A stretch of DNA of 22,495 nucleotides from Alphaproteobacteria bacterium UBA6038 (GTDB lineage: Bacteria > Pseudomonadota > Alphaproteobacteria > Micropepsales > Micropepsaceae): positions 18,176 through 40,670 of the forward strand of contig DIZC01000006.1 of NCBI GenBank assembly GCA_002429315.1. The letters are read 5' to 3'. The notes beneath the pieces are model-generated. The model was not told the origin of the DNA. It was given only the letters and a program-made list of their open reading frames with translations, and searched no databases. A program made the position numbers and the translations under genes. Shown here in pieces: positions 7,195 through 14,854 of the stretch (its first letter is position 1; each line of letters opens with the position of its first letter).

Positions 7195-7554
7195 ATGTAC
7201 AAATCGCGAAAAACATTGCGATTGAAACCCCTTGCCTCGCGCCGCGGTGTGGCGAAGGCACGCGCCGCGGCCGGTCTTCCGCCCCGCCGCAAGGGCGCAC
7301 AGCCGGGCAACGACAATCGGCTCATACATGGGCGTTATTCGCGCGCTTTCCGCGCCCGGCACATGCAGGTCCGCAAACTCTTGCGCGACGCGCGTACCGT
7401 GATCGACGAACTCACCGCGAAGACACGCGAGATTTGCCTCACTGACGCCTCTGCTCAGAGGCGGGGCGTAAGCGACCTGGCTTCGCCCTCCCCCCATGGC
7501 ACAGGTGCGGATAGAGTGCCTGCCGAACGCAATTTCGCGAGCGAACTGCAATGA
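7195..7554 (+). CDS. Hypothetical basic protein with QPGN.N...HG.YS motif
   Basis: A 119-aa protein. Its centre reads RRKGAQPGNDNRLIHGRYS, then a charged helix (MQVRKLLRDARTVIDELTAKT). The QPGN-x-N-x3-HG-x-YS signature is one I associate with small uncharacterised proteins of proteobacteria and phages, some near DNA-packaging genes; no function follows from it. From about residue 85 the frame passes through an imperfect palindromic sequence (7447-7488), and the last ~30 residues look like translated intergenic DNA, so the ancestral protein was probably shorter. Its stop overlaps the start of the nitronate monooxygenase gene (ATGA, 7551-7554). No good ribosome site is visible before ATG 7195, but the gap to the previous gene is only 7 nt. 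Confidence 0.5.
   Translation: MYKSRKTLRLKPLASRRGVAKARAAAGLPPRRKGAQPGNDNRLIHGRYSRAFRARHMQVRKLLRDARTVIDELTAKTREICLTDASAQRRGVSDLASPSPHGTGADRVPAERNFASELQ
7447..7488. repeat. Pair of adjacent palindromes (REP-like) inside the 3' end of a small gene
   Basis: GCCTCTG-CT-CAGAGGC (7447-7462) is a perfect 7-bp hairpin. Next to it GGGCG (7464-7468) pairs with CGCCC (7484-7488), and AGC (7471-7473) pairs with GCT (7480-7482). Two hairpins back to back over 42 nt look like an inserted intergenic palindromic repeat. Only this copy is in the window. Confidence 0.45.
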
Positions 7555-8525
7555 CCATCCGCACACCGATCTGCGATCTGTTGGGCATCGAGCATCCCAT
7601 CCTGCTCGCCGGCATGGGCGGCGTCGCCTATGCGGAGCTGTGCGCCGCAGTCTCCAATGCCGGCGGCTTCGGCACGCTCGGCATGGCCGGACGCTCGCAG
7701 AGCGAAATCCGCGAGGAGATCCGCAAAGTCCGCGACCTGACCGACAAGCCGTTCGGCGTCGATCTGCTGGCGGCGGTGCCGGAATCGCTGGAGCGCACCG
7801 CCGATCTCATCATCGAAGGCGGCGCGGCGGCGTTCATCTCCGGCCTCGGTGTGCCGCCGCCGCATCTGGTGAAGAAATTTCATGATGCCGGACTAAAGGT
7901 GATGAACGTGTCGGGTACCGTGCGTCACGCCAGAGCAGCACAAGCCGGCGGCCTTGACGCGGTGGTGGCGCAAGGCACCGAAGCCGGCGGGCACACCGGC
8001 CGCGTCGCCGGCCTCGCACTGATTCCGCAAGTGGTCGATGCGGTGAGCATTCCAGTGATCGCCGCCGGTTCCATCGTGGACGGACGCGGACTGGCCGCCG
8101 CGTTGGCGCTGGGCGCGCAAGGCGTGTGGATCGGCACGCGCTTCATTGCTTCGGCCGAGGCCCATGCCGGCACGATGTACAAGCAGGTGATCGTGGAGGC
8201 CGACGATGAAGCCACCATCGTCACCCGCGCCTATTCCGGCAAGCCGATGCGGGTGTTCAAGAACGAGTACGTGGCGGAGTGGGAGCGGCGGCCGCAGGAC
8301 ATCCAGCCGTTTCCGGCGCAGGCGATGCTCTCGCACCAGGCGGGCGTGCTGGGCGGCATCGGTGGACAGCTCGAGGGCCTCGACCACGCGCGCTCCGCCT
8401 TTGCGATGGGACAGGGCGCCGGCTCGATCGACGAAGTCAAATCTGCGCGCGAGATCATCGAGGAGATGGTGGCGGAGGCCGAAAACGTCATCGCGCGGAT
8501 TTCGAAGCTTGCGACGGGAGCCTAG
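7551..8525 (+). CDS. Nitronate monooxygenase (2-nitropropane dioxygenase family)
   Basis: The 324-aa TIM-barrel flavoprotein should oxidise alkyl nitronates with O2 using FMN. Family landmarks are LGIEHPILLAGMGG (11-24), NAGGFGTLG (36-44), AFISGLG (94-100), QGTEAGGHTGR (141-151, with H148 at the position proposed as the catalytic base), AAGSIVDGRG (171-180) and GVWIGTRF (191-198), the last two forming the FMN phosphate site. Related enoyl reductases of the FabK type share this fold, so fatty-acid chemistry is an alternative; the AGGHTGR context favours nitronate monooxygenase. The start overlaps the previous stop by 4 nt. The 3' end overlaps the convergent LysE gene by 4 nt. Confidence 0.9.
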   Translation: MTIRTPICDLLGIEHPILLAGMGGVAYAELCAAVSNAGGFGTLGMAGRSQSEIREEIRKVRDLTDKPFGVDLLAAVPESLERTADLIIEGGAAAFISGLGVPPPHLVKKFHDAGLKVMNVSGTVRHARAAQAGGLDAVVAQGTEAGGHTGRVAGLALIPQVVDAVSIPVIAAGSIVDGRGLAAALALGAQGVWIGTRFIASAEAHAGTMYKQVIVEADDEATIVTRAYSGKPMRVFKNEYVAEWERRPQDIQPFPAQAMLSHQAGVLGGIGGQLEGLDHARSAFAMGQGAGSIDEVKSAREIIEEMVAEAENVIARISKLATGA

Positions 8526-9172
8526 AACGCCCGCAGGAAAAGGTGGGCGAAGACGGCAACGCCGAACGCGGTGATGATCACGCCCGAGGCCTTGTTGATG
8601 ATCGTCATGATGCGATCGTCGATGTGCTTGTGGAAAAGACCGGTGATGGTGGTGAGCGCGAACCACCAGAAGGTCGAACCGGCAAGCACGCCCGCGACGA
8701 GAAACGCGGCGCCGTAAAAGCTCGCATGTTCCCCCACGAGCCCGGCCACGCCGGCGAACATGGCGGTGAATGCAAGCAGGGTCGCCGGATTGGTGACCGC
8801 CAGCGCGAAGGTCGTCGCCATGGCGCGGGCCAGCGGCAGCGCCTTTGTCTCTCGCGTGCGGCAGCCGTCCTCCAAGCGGATGTTGGGCGGCGCGATGTAC
8901 ATGCGCGCGCCGAAATAGAACAGCATGAGGCCGCCGACGACCTGCAGCGTCGTCGAATGGCCGCGGATCAGCTGCGCAATCGCGGTGAAACCGAACGCGG
9001 TGATGGAGGCATAGACGGCGTCCGCCAGCACGGCGCCGAGGCCGGACATGAAACCGTGCTGCGGGTCGTAAGCGAGTGTCCGCCGCACCACCAGCAGATT
9101 GACTGGGCCGATCGGAATCGCGGCGATCAGGCCGATGAAGAAGCCGAACAGGACTGTGGCCACATATTCCAT
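8522..9172 (-). CDS. LysE/RhtB family amino-acid exporter
   Basis: A 216-aa inner-membrane protein with about six hydrophobic segments. It begins MEYVATVLFGFFIGLIAAIPIGPVNLLVV, with the conserved GPVN-type motif of LysE translocators in the first helix, then GLGAVLADAVYASITAFGF and FALAVTNPATLLAF, also typical of the family. Substrates in the family include basic and small neutral amino acids; this one cannot be narrowed down. A GGGGGGAG stretch lies about 13 nt upstream of ATG 9172. The gene follows the AcuI-like gene after 29 nt on the same strand and is probably cotranscribed. Confidence 0.88.
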   Translation of the reverse strand: MEYVATVLFGFFIGLIAAIPIGPVNLLVVRRTLAYDPQHGFMSGLGAVLADAVYASITAFGFTAIAQLIRGHSTTLQVVGGLMLFYFGARMYIAPPNIRLEDGCRTRETKALPLARAMATTFALAVTNPATLLAFTAMFAGVAGLVGEHASFYGAAFLVAGVLAGSTFWWFALTTITGLFHKHIDDRIMTIINKASGVIITAFGVAVFAHLFLRAF

Positions 9173-9201
9173 GCGCCTGATCGTCTCCCCCCTTTTGCCC
9201 G

Positions 9202-10194
9202 TCAGCGCGACAGATCGACGACGAGGCGGCCGCGCACACCCCCGGCGAGAATGTCGTTGGCGGCCTCGAACACGTCCGCAAGGCCGATGGTGCGCGACAT
9301 CGATGCAAGCTTCTCGCGGTCGAGGTCGCGCGCCAGCCGTGCCCAGGCCTGCAGGCGCCGCGCCCTGTTCATATGCACGGATTCAATGCCGAGCAGCGAC
9401 ACGCCGCGCAGGATGAACGGCGCCACGCTCAGCGGCAAATCCATCCCTTGCGCAAGGCCGCAGGCCGCCACCGCGCCACCATAGCGCGTCGACGCGACGA
9501 CATTGGCCAGCGTCTTCGAGCCGACGCTGTCCACGGCACCTGCCCAGCGCTCCTTGCCGAGCGGCTTGGGCTCGCCGGAGAGCTCCTCGCGCGGGATGAT
9601 TTCCGCCGCGCCCAGAGACTTCAGGTAAGGCTCTTCGGAGAGCCGGCCGGTGGAGGCGATCACGTGGAATCCCAGTTTCGCGAGCAGTGCGATGGCGACC
9701 GAACCCACGCCGCCCGACGCGCCGGTCACCAGCACCGGACCCTTTGCCGGCGTAAGCCCTGCATCCTCCAGCGCCAGCACCGAAAGCATCGCGGTGTAAC
9801 CCGCCGTCCCAATAGCCATGGTGTCGGCGGGTGAGAAGGACTCCGGAATCGGCACCAGCCAGTCGCTCTTCACGCGCGCTACTTGCGCGTACCCGCCGTA
9901 GTGCGTTTCGCTGAGCCCGAACCCGTTGATGAGAACCCTGTCCCCGGGTTTGAACGCGGTGCTCGCTGAATCCTCCACCACACCGGCGAGATCGATTCCG
10001 GGGATCATCGGAAAGCGGCGCACCACCGGCACGCGGCCCGTCAACGCCAGTCCGTCTTTGTAATTCACGGTGGAATGCGAAACTGCGACGACGACATCGC
10101 TCTCCATCAGGTCCTCAAGCCCCAGCTCTGTCAGCTCGGCTTTCTGCGCATCGCTCTCTTTGCGGATGAGGATGGCTCGGAAGCGGTCGGTCAT
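9202..10194 (-). CDS. acuI: MDR-family oxidoreductase, YhdH/AcuI type (acrylyl-CoA reductase-like)
   Basis: The 330-aa zinc-independent medium-chain reductase fits the AcuI/YhdH group, which reduces acryloyl-CoA to propionyl-CoA with NADPH. Features are FRAILIRK at the N-terminus, STVNYKDGLA (41-50), PGIDLAGVV (65-73), GYAQVARV (101-108) and the NADPH-binding VTGASGGVGSVA (156-167). It ends GRLVVDL, as expected. ATG 10194 gives the family-typical length and N-terminus; the upstream in-frame ATG 10275 would add 27 unrelated residues. The ribosome site is weak. The role in this organism could be detoxification of acryloyl-CoA or another enone. Confidence 0.85.
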   Translation of the reverse strand: MTDRFRAILIRKESDAQKAELTELGLEDLMESDVVVAVSHSTVNYKDGLALTGRVPVVRRFPMIPGIDLAGVVEDSASTAFKPGDRVLINGFGLSETHYGGYAQVARVKSDWLVPIPESFSPADTMAIGTAGYTAMLSVLALEDAGLTPAKGPVLVTGASGGVGSVAIALLAKLGFHVIASTGRLSEEPYLKSLGAAEIIPREELSGEPKPLGKERWAGAVDSVGSKTLANVVASTRYGGAVAACGLAQGMDLPLSVAPFILRGVSLLGIESVHMNRARRLQAWARLARDLDREKLASMSRTIGLADVFEAANDILAGGVRGRLVVDLSR

Positions 10195-10406
10195 CTGGCA
10201 CTTTCGATTGGCGAGTGCTGCCAAAGACGCCGGCAGCGCGGCGGGAAAACCACAGGAAAACCGCAAACGCGTCAAGCCGCAACCGGAATCGCCCTTTCGG
10301 GCCCCTCAAGCCTCGACACGTTGGAACCCGCGGGTCACGCTTTTTCTTAAGAGTCGCGGAGCATGATGGAGACAAGCGAGGGGCGTTCTTCAGTGAACGG
10401 ACGAGC

Positions 10407-10670
10407 ATGAGCGACTTCGAAATGCAGCTGCGCGGCTACCGGTTGATGACGGCGGAAATTCTCTATCACATGCCGGATCATCCCGAGCTGCTGCAGAGCT
10501 TTCTGTGGCAAGAGCTCGATCTGGCGCCGCGGTTTCCGGTGCTGAACAGGTTTCTGCGTTTCTGGGAAGAGAATATCGAGGGGCGCCTGCACACGGTGCG
10601 GGTGGCGGCCCGCGGACTCATTTCGCCGACGGAATTGAAAATGGCCGGTGGCGAATTCACCCTGAATTGA
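10407..10670 (+). CDS. usg: Usg family protein
   Basis: An 87-aa protein matching the Usg family, a small uncharacterised family common in alphaproteobacteria, named from its position near tryptophan genes. Recognisable parts are LRGYRLMTAEILYHMPDHP (residues 8-26), LLQSFLWQELDLAPRFPVLNRFLRFW and an N-terminal hydrophilic MSDFEMQ. ATG 10407 was chosen because the family starts here and the longer frame from 10215 reads through intergenic DNA. The ribosome site is weak. No trp genes are adjacent. The last 14 nt overlap the convergent dihydroorotase-like gene, both coding regions being intact. Confidence 0.85.
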   Translation: MSDFEMQLRGYRLMTAEILYHMPDHPELLQSFLWQELDLAPRFPVLNRFLRFWEENIEGRLHTVRVAARGLISPTELKMAGGEFTLN

Positions 10671-11994
10671 GTGTCTCGATAAACCGGACCGGTTCTCCCC
10701 TGCCCTTCGCCATCAGCGTACCATTGCGCATGACGATCTGACCGCGGATAATCGTGGCCACCGGCCACCCGGTGGTGGTCATGCCGTCGAACGGCGTCCA
10801 GCCGCATTTCGACGCAATCCAGCTGTTCTCAATCGTGCGCTTTGCATTCGTGTCGACGATGGTGAAATCGGCATCGTAGCCCCGCGCGATGCGCCCCTTC
10901 CCGGCAATGCCGAAAATGCGCGCCGCGCCCGCGCTGGTGAGATCGACGAAACGCTCCAGCGAGAGGCGCCCGGCACCCACATGATCCAGCAGGATCGTGA
11001 CCAGCGTCTGCACCCCCGGCACGCCGGAGGGCGTATCGGGATAGATTTTCTCCTTCTCCTCGCGCGTATGCGGCGCGTGATCTGAGCCGATCACATCGAT
11101 CAGACCTTCGCTTACCGCGCGCCACAACGCCTCGCGGTGGCGCGCTTCGCGGATCGGCGGGTTCATCTGCGCATAAGTGCCGAGCCGCTCGTAGCATTCC
11201 GGCGCCGCCAATGTGAGATGCTGCGGCGTTGTTTCGACGGTCGCGAAATCGCGGGCGTTCGCCAGCAGCGGCAATTCTTCTTCGGTCGTCACATGCAGCA
11301 CATGCAGGCGGCGACCGGCGGCGCGCGCCAGCCGCAGCACGCGCTCGGTCGAAAGCCGCGCGGTCTCCACATCACGCCAGAACGGATGGGTGCGGGGATC
11401 GCCAGGTTTGGCCAAACCCTTTCGCTCGCGCAGCCGCGCTTCGTCTTCGGAATGCACCGCCATGCGGCGGCGGCCCGCCTTCAGGGCGGCAGCGATATCC
11501 CTTTCTTCATTCAGCAACAGCGTTCCGGTGGAGGAGCCGAGGAACGCCTTCACGCCCGCCACGCCCGGCATCTGTTCCAACATCCCGAGCGCGCCGACGT
11601 TGTCCGGCGTGGCGCCCACATAAAACGCATAGTCGCAGTGCATGCGGCCGCGCGCGCGCGAAAACTTGTCCTCGATGGCGGCGCGCGTGGTGGTCGGCGG
11701 ATAGGTGTTCGGCATCTCGAACACGGCGGTGACCCCGCCCAGCACGGCCGCGCGGCTGCCGCTTTCGAGGTCTTCCTTGTGCTGGTTGCCCGGCTCGCGG
11801 AAATGCACCTGCGTGTCGATTACGCCGGGCAGCACATGCAGCCCGCGCGCCTCGAACACCTCGGCGGCGTCCACTGTCGCCAGCGAACCGATGGCGGCAA
11901 TTCGCCCCTCCCTGACCGCAATATCCGCTTCGCCGATGCCGTTCGGCGTCACGCACATGCCGCCGCGGATCAAGAGATCGAAACGATCGCTCAT
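10657..11994 (-). CDS. Dihydroorotase-like cyclic amidohydrolase (class I type)
   Basis: A 445-aa amidohydrolase with the layout of class I dihydroorotase, the pyrimidine-pathway enzyme that interconverts carbamoyl-aspartate and dihydroorotate. Markers: PGVIDTQVHFREPG (56-69), EMPNT (93-97), K149 in GVKAFLGSSTG as the carboxylated Lys candidate, HSED (H181), HVLHVTT (H231/H234) and GSDHAPHT (D305). The HxH metal motif reads Q62-V-H64, so the first His is replaced by Gln. I believe this variant exists in other dihydroorotase groups, so it need not mean loss of activity, but it differs from the standard form. No pyrB or other pyr gene is near; the gene is the last of a GT4-asnB operon, starting 4 nt inside asnB. 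Hydantoinase- or other ureidase-like activity is an alternative. Confidence 0.82.
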   Translation of the reverse strand: MSDRFDLLIRGGMCVTPNGIGEADIAVREGRIAAIGSLATVDAAEVFEARGLHVLPGVIDTQVHFREPGNQHKEDLESGSRAAVLGGVTAVFEMPNTYPPTTTRAAIEDKFSRARGRMHCDYAFYVGATPDNVGALGMLEQMPGVAGVKAFLGSSTGTLLLNEERDIAAALKAGRRRMAVHSEDEARLRERKGLAKPGDPRTHPFWRDVETARLSTERVLRLARAAGRRLHVLHVTTEEELPLLANARDFATVETTPQHLTLAAPECYERLGTYAQMNPPIREARHREALWRAVSEGLIDVIGSDHAPHTREEKEKIYPDTPSGVPGVQTLVTILLDHVGAGRLSLERFVDLTSAGAARIFGIAGKGRIARGYDADFTIVDTNAKRTIENSWIASKCGWTPFDGMTTTGWPVATIIRGQIVMRNGTLMAKGRGEPVRFIETLNSG

Positions 11995-13760
11995 GCTGCG
12001 CTCCCCAGCGCGTCAAGCACCGGAACATCGGACCGTCCACCTTCGATGTGCACCCGGTGCCACAACGCGTAGAACAGGAGTTGCCAGCACGCCGCGCCGG
12101 TATGCTTGTCGTGCGTCATGGCGCGAAACAGTTTCTCCACTGCGTCGGGATAACACAGCGCGGCCACGCCGGGCGAATGCGCCACCAATGGCGCAAGGCG
12201 CGGCGCCTCGGCCGCCATCCATTCCGTCACGGGCACGGTGAAACCGCGCTTGGGCTCGAACGGTTTCGCTTCAGGCAGGGCGCGGGCAAGCCATTTCCGC
12301 AACAGGAATTTTCCCATGCCATTCCGAATCTTGAGCCGGTCCGGCAGGCGGAAGGCCAGATTGGCCACCACCGGATCCAGGAACGGGGTGCGTCCTTCCA
12401 CGCCATGCGCCATCAGACAGCGGTCCAGCTTGATCAGCAGATCGTGCGGCAGCCAATCGGCGCAATCCGTCGCCTGCGCGACCTGCAATTTCGTCCGGCC
12501 CGTTTGCGCAGCTTCCGCTTCGGCCACGGCGATCCCGTCCCGCCAACGCCTGTTCTCTTCGCGCAACACGCCGAGGCCATCGAGCACGCCCTTGCTGCGC
12601 ATGGGTCGGCCGCCGAGCAGCCGCGGCCGCAGGGCGCTGCGGTAGCGTCCATACCCGGCGAACAATTCGTCGCCGCCTTCGCCGCACAGCACCACCTTCA
12701 GCTCCCGGCTGGCGGCCTTCGCCAGCATGTAGGTGGGCACGATTGCATAATCGGCGGCAGGATCGTCCATGGACGCCACGATCGCGGGCAGGTCGCGCCA
12801 GAAATCCTCCGCCGTCACTTCGATTTCGATGTGCTCCGCGCCGGCGGCCTTGGCGACGGTCCGCGCATGGGCGCGTTCGTCATGTACCCGGGTGCCTGGA
12901 AACCCTGCGGTGAACGCGCGCACCGGCCGTTCGTTCAACCGCATCATGCAGGCAAGCAGGGCGGATGAATCGATGCCCCCGGAGAGAAACATCCCAAATG
13001 GAACGTCCGAGCGCTGATGCACCATGACACTGTCCATCAGCGCGCATTCGAGCGCGGTGACCGCGCTCTCTTCACTGATCTCGATCGGAGCACCATCCGG
13101 CAGCGCGGATCGGCGCGTTCGCCATTGTACCCTAGCCTGGGCAACGCCGAGCGTTTCGCCCGGCAGCACCCGTTCGATGCCCTCGAAGATCGTCTGGCGG
13201 CCGGTGGTGAATTGAAGTTGCAGCAACTCTGCCGCCTTGGAGGTCACCACACGGGCCGGCGCTAACCCGGCCCGGATCAGCGCTTGCGGTTCGGACGCGA
13301 ACGCGAAACCGAACTCGCCCTCGACATAGTAAAGCGGCTTGATCCCGAACGGATCGCGGGCGAGTTGAAGCTCCCCGCCGCTCGGATCGTCAAGAGCGAT
13401 GGCATACATGCCGCGCAGAGCGTGCGCGAAACGGCGGCCGTCGCGGGCGAAGGTGAACAGCGGCAATTCGCAGTCCGCGGCCGTTGCGAACGGCCGGCCC
13501 GCGAACTCTTGCTTCAATTCGATGTAATTGTAGATCTCGCCATTGGCGACGAGGGCTGTCCCTCCCGGACCGAACAGCGGCTGATCGCCAGTGGCAAGGT
13601 CGATGATCGCGAGCCGCTTCTGTCCCAGCGCCACGTCGGCTCCGGCATGACAGCCTTCCCCGTCCGGACCGCGATGGGCAATGGCGCTCATCATCGTGCC
13701 CAACACTGCCGCCGATGGCGCGGAGCCATCCTTCGTCGTCAGGCCGGCGATTCCGCACAT
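11991..13760 (-). CDS. asnB: Asparagine synthase (glutamine-hydrolysing) family amidotransferase
   Basis: A 589-aa two-domain enzyme. The N-terminal class II glutaminase has nucleophile C2 (MCGIAG), RGPDG (30-34), R49, NGEIYN (73-78) and D97. The synthetase domain has the ATP pyrophosphatase loop SGGIDSS (260-266) and LCGEGGDELFAGYGRY (358-373). Together these convert aspartate, or a carboxylate analogue, to the amide using glutamine and ATP. It may make asparagine for general metabolism, or amidate a sugar or lipid acid, as AsnB paralogues in polysaccharide loci do. Its start overlaps the glycosyltransferase stop by 1 nt (TGATG) and its stop overlaps the dihydroorotase start by 4 nt, so the three are translationally coupled. 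Confidence 0.92.
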   Translation of the reverse strand: MCGIAGLTTKDGSAPSAAVLGTMMSAIAHRGPDGEGCHAGADVALGQKRLAIIDLATGDQPLFGPGGTALVANGEIYNYIELKQEFAGRPFATAADCELPLFTFARDGRRFAHALRGMYAIALDDPSGGELQLARDPFGIKPLYYVEGEFGFAFASEPQALIRAGLAPARVVTSKAAELLQLQFTTGRQTIFEGIERVLPGETLGVAQARVQWRTRRSALPDGAPIEISEESAVTALECALMDSVMVHQRSDVPFGMFLSGGIDSSALLACMMRLNERPVRAFTAGFPGTRVHDERAHARTVAKAAGAEHIEIEVTAEDFWRDLPAIVASMDDPAADYAIVPTYMLAKAASRELKVVLCGEGGDELFAGYGRYRSALRPRLLGGRPMRSKGVLDGLGVLREENRRWRDGIAVAEAEAAQTGRTKLQVAQATDCADWLPHDLLIKLDRCLMAHGVEGRTPFLDPVVANLAFRLPDRLKIRNGMGKFLLRKWLARALPEAKPFEPKRGFTVPVTEWMAAEAPRLAPLVAHSPGVAALCYPDAVEKLFRAMTHDKHTGAACWQLLFYALWHRVHIEGGRSDVPVLDALGSAA

Positions 13761-14800
13761 CAGCCACGCCCTCTCGGCCGGACCTGCTCGAACATGCTGG
13801 CGTATTGTCCGATCACCGAGTCTTCGGAAAACTCCGCCGCGATGCGCCGGCGTCCATTGGCGACGAGTTGTCTAGCGAACGTTTTGGAAGACAACACGCC
13901 GCGAATGCCTTCCGCCAATGCGATTTCGTCGTCCACCGGCACAAGGACCGCATCTTCGTTCGGGTGCACGAGCCATGCAGGCCCCTTGCTCGCCGCGGTC
14001 ACCAGCGGAACACCGTAGGCCCACGCCTCCACCACAACACTTCCGAACGGCTCTTCACGCGATGGGAAGACGCAGATATCGGCCGCTTTCAGCAGCGCGC
14101 CGCGATCGGTGCGCCAACCGAGAAATTTCACGCGCTCGGCGATGCCGAGATCGCGCGCCAACGCCTTCAATTGCCGTTCCAGCGGTCCTACTCCGGCGAT
14201 CCACACCCAAAGGTCCGGCAGGCGCGCCGCCGCTCTCAGCAGCACATCGATCGCCTTGTCGGGATGCAGCCGCCCGAGTGCCACGGCCAGCGGCATGCCG
14301 GACGGCGTCTCCAGCGACGCGCGGTCGACGGCCGGCGCGTCATCGATGTGCGGAAAATTGGGAATATAGAACACACGCTCCTTCCCCCACCCGCCCTCTC
14401 TGACATAGCGAACCAGATCCGGCGTGATGCAGATGAGGTAGTCGCAACGGCGGAAATAGTTGAAATTATAATACCCGCCCAGCCGGCCAATCAGCGCGTA
14501 GTCGCCCGGCGGACTCATCGCCGCACCGCGGCCGGTGATCGTCAGGACGACGTCCGGCCGAAAGGCGCGGGCGATACGGACCATCTTGCGGCCGGTGATC
14601 GGATCGAATCGCCGCAAGAACGGCGCCACGTCGAACGGAATTCCCGCCTGCGCAAGCGCCTGCTCGCGGAACTCGTTGTGCTTGAGAACGGCGCGCACCT
14701 GCATGCCGGCACGATCGAAACCGAGCGTCAGCGTCACGAAAAATGTTTCGGACCCGCCCAATGCAGCGGCCCCGCATACCGTTATCACCTTTAGGGACAT
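13760..14800 (-). CDS. Glycosyltransferase family 4 (GT-B fold)
   Basis: A 346-aa retaining GT4-type enzyme. The N-terminal domain opens MSLKVITVCGAAALGGSETF, with the glycine-rich loop often seen as GGAE/GGSE. The C-terminal nucleotide-sugar domain has GRLHPDKAIDVLL (176-188), GVGPL, FLGWRTD, and the E-x7-E motif E250-PFGSVVV-E258 followed by AWAYGVPLV. Donor and acceptor are unknown; family members build lipopolysaccharide, exopolysaccharide or glycolipids in the cytoplasm. It is the first gene of the minus-strand operon, diverging from ygfZ with 54 nt between starts. The ribosome site before ATG 14800 is poor. Confidence 0.88.
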   Translation of the reverse strand: MSLKVITVCGAAALGGSETFFVTLTLGFDRAGMQVRAVLKHNEFREQALAQAGIPFDVAPFLRRFDPITGRKMVRIARAFRPDVVLTITGRGAAMSPPGDYALIGRLGGYYNFNYFRRCDYLICITPDLVRYVREGGWGKERVFYIPNFPHIDDAPAVDRASLETPSGMPLAVALGRLHPDKAIDVLLRAAARLPDLWVWIAGVGPLERQLKALARDLGIAERVKFLGWRTDRGALLKAADICVFPSREEPFGSVVVEAWAYGVPLVTAASKGPAWLVHPNEDAVLVPVDDEIALAEGIRGVLSSKTFARQLVANGRRRIAAEFSEDSVIGQYASMFEQVRPRGRG

Positions 14801-14825
14801 GAAATATGCCGTTGAAGGATAACGG
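14779..14825. promoter_or_regulatory. Inverted repeat spanning the glycosyltransferase start, possible operator
   Basis: CCGTTATC (14779-14786) and GATAACGG (14818-14825) are exact 8-bp reverse complements. The inner CCGTT (14809-14813) also pairs with AACGG (14821-14825). They flank the glycosyltransferase start codon in the short divergent region with ygfZ. It could be a regulator site or a leader hairpin, or chance. Confidence 0.25.
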
Positions 14826-14854
14826 ACCTATAACAAAAGCTTGCGGATTGGCAA

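Noticed and set aside
8279..9484. Long plus-strand open frame (about 400 codons) across nitronate monooxygenase, LysE and AcuI genes
   Set aside because: It is antisense to, or out of frame with, three well-supported genes, and its Arg/Gly/Asp/His-rich product matches no fold; a GC-rich shadow.
10291..10302. GCCC-TTTC-GGGC hairpin between acuI and usg
   Set aside because: A 4-bp stem in GC-rich DNA is expected by chance and has no T-run.
12048..12968. Plus-strand open frame of about 306 codons antisense to the asparagine synthase
   Set aside because: Composition typical of the complement of a GC-rich gene (many His, Arg, Gln) and it contradicts the motif-rich asnB frame. The same applies to 13715-14794 opposite the GT4 gene.
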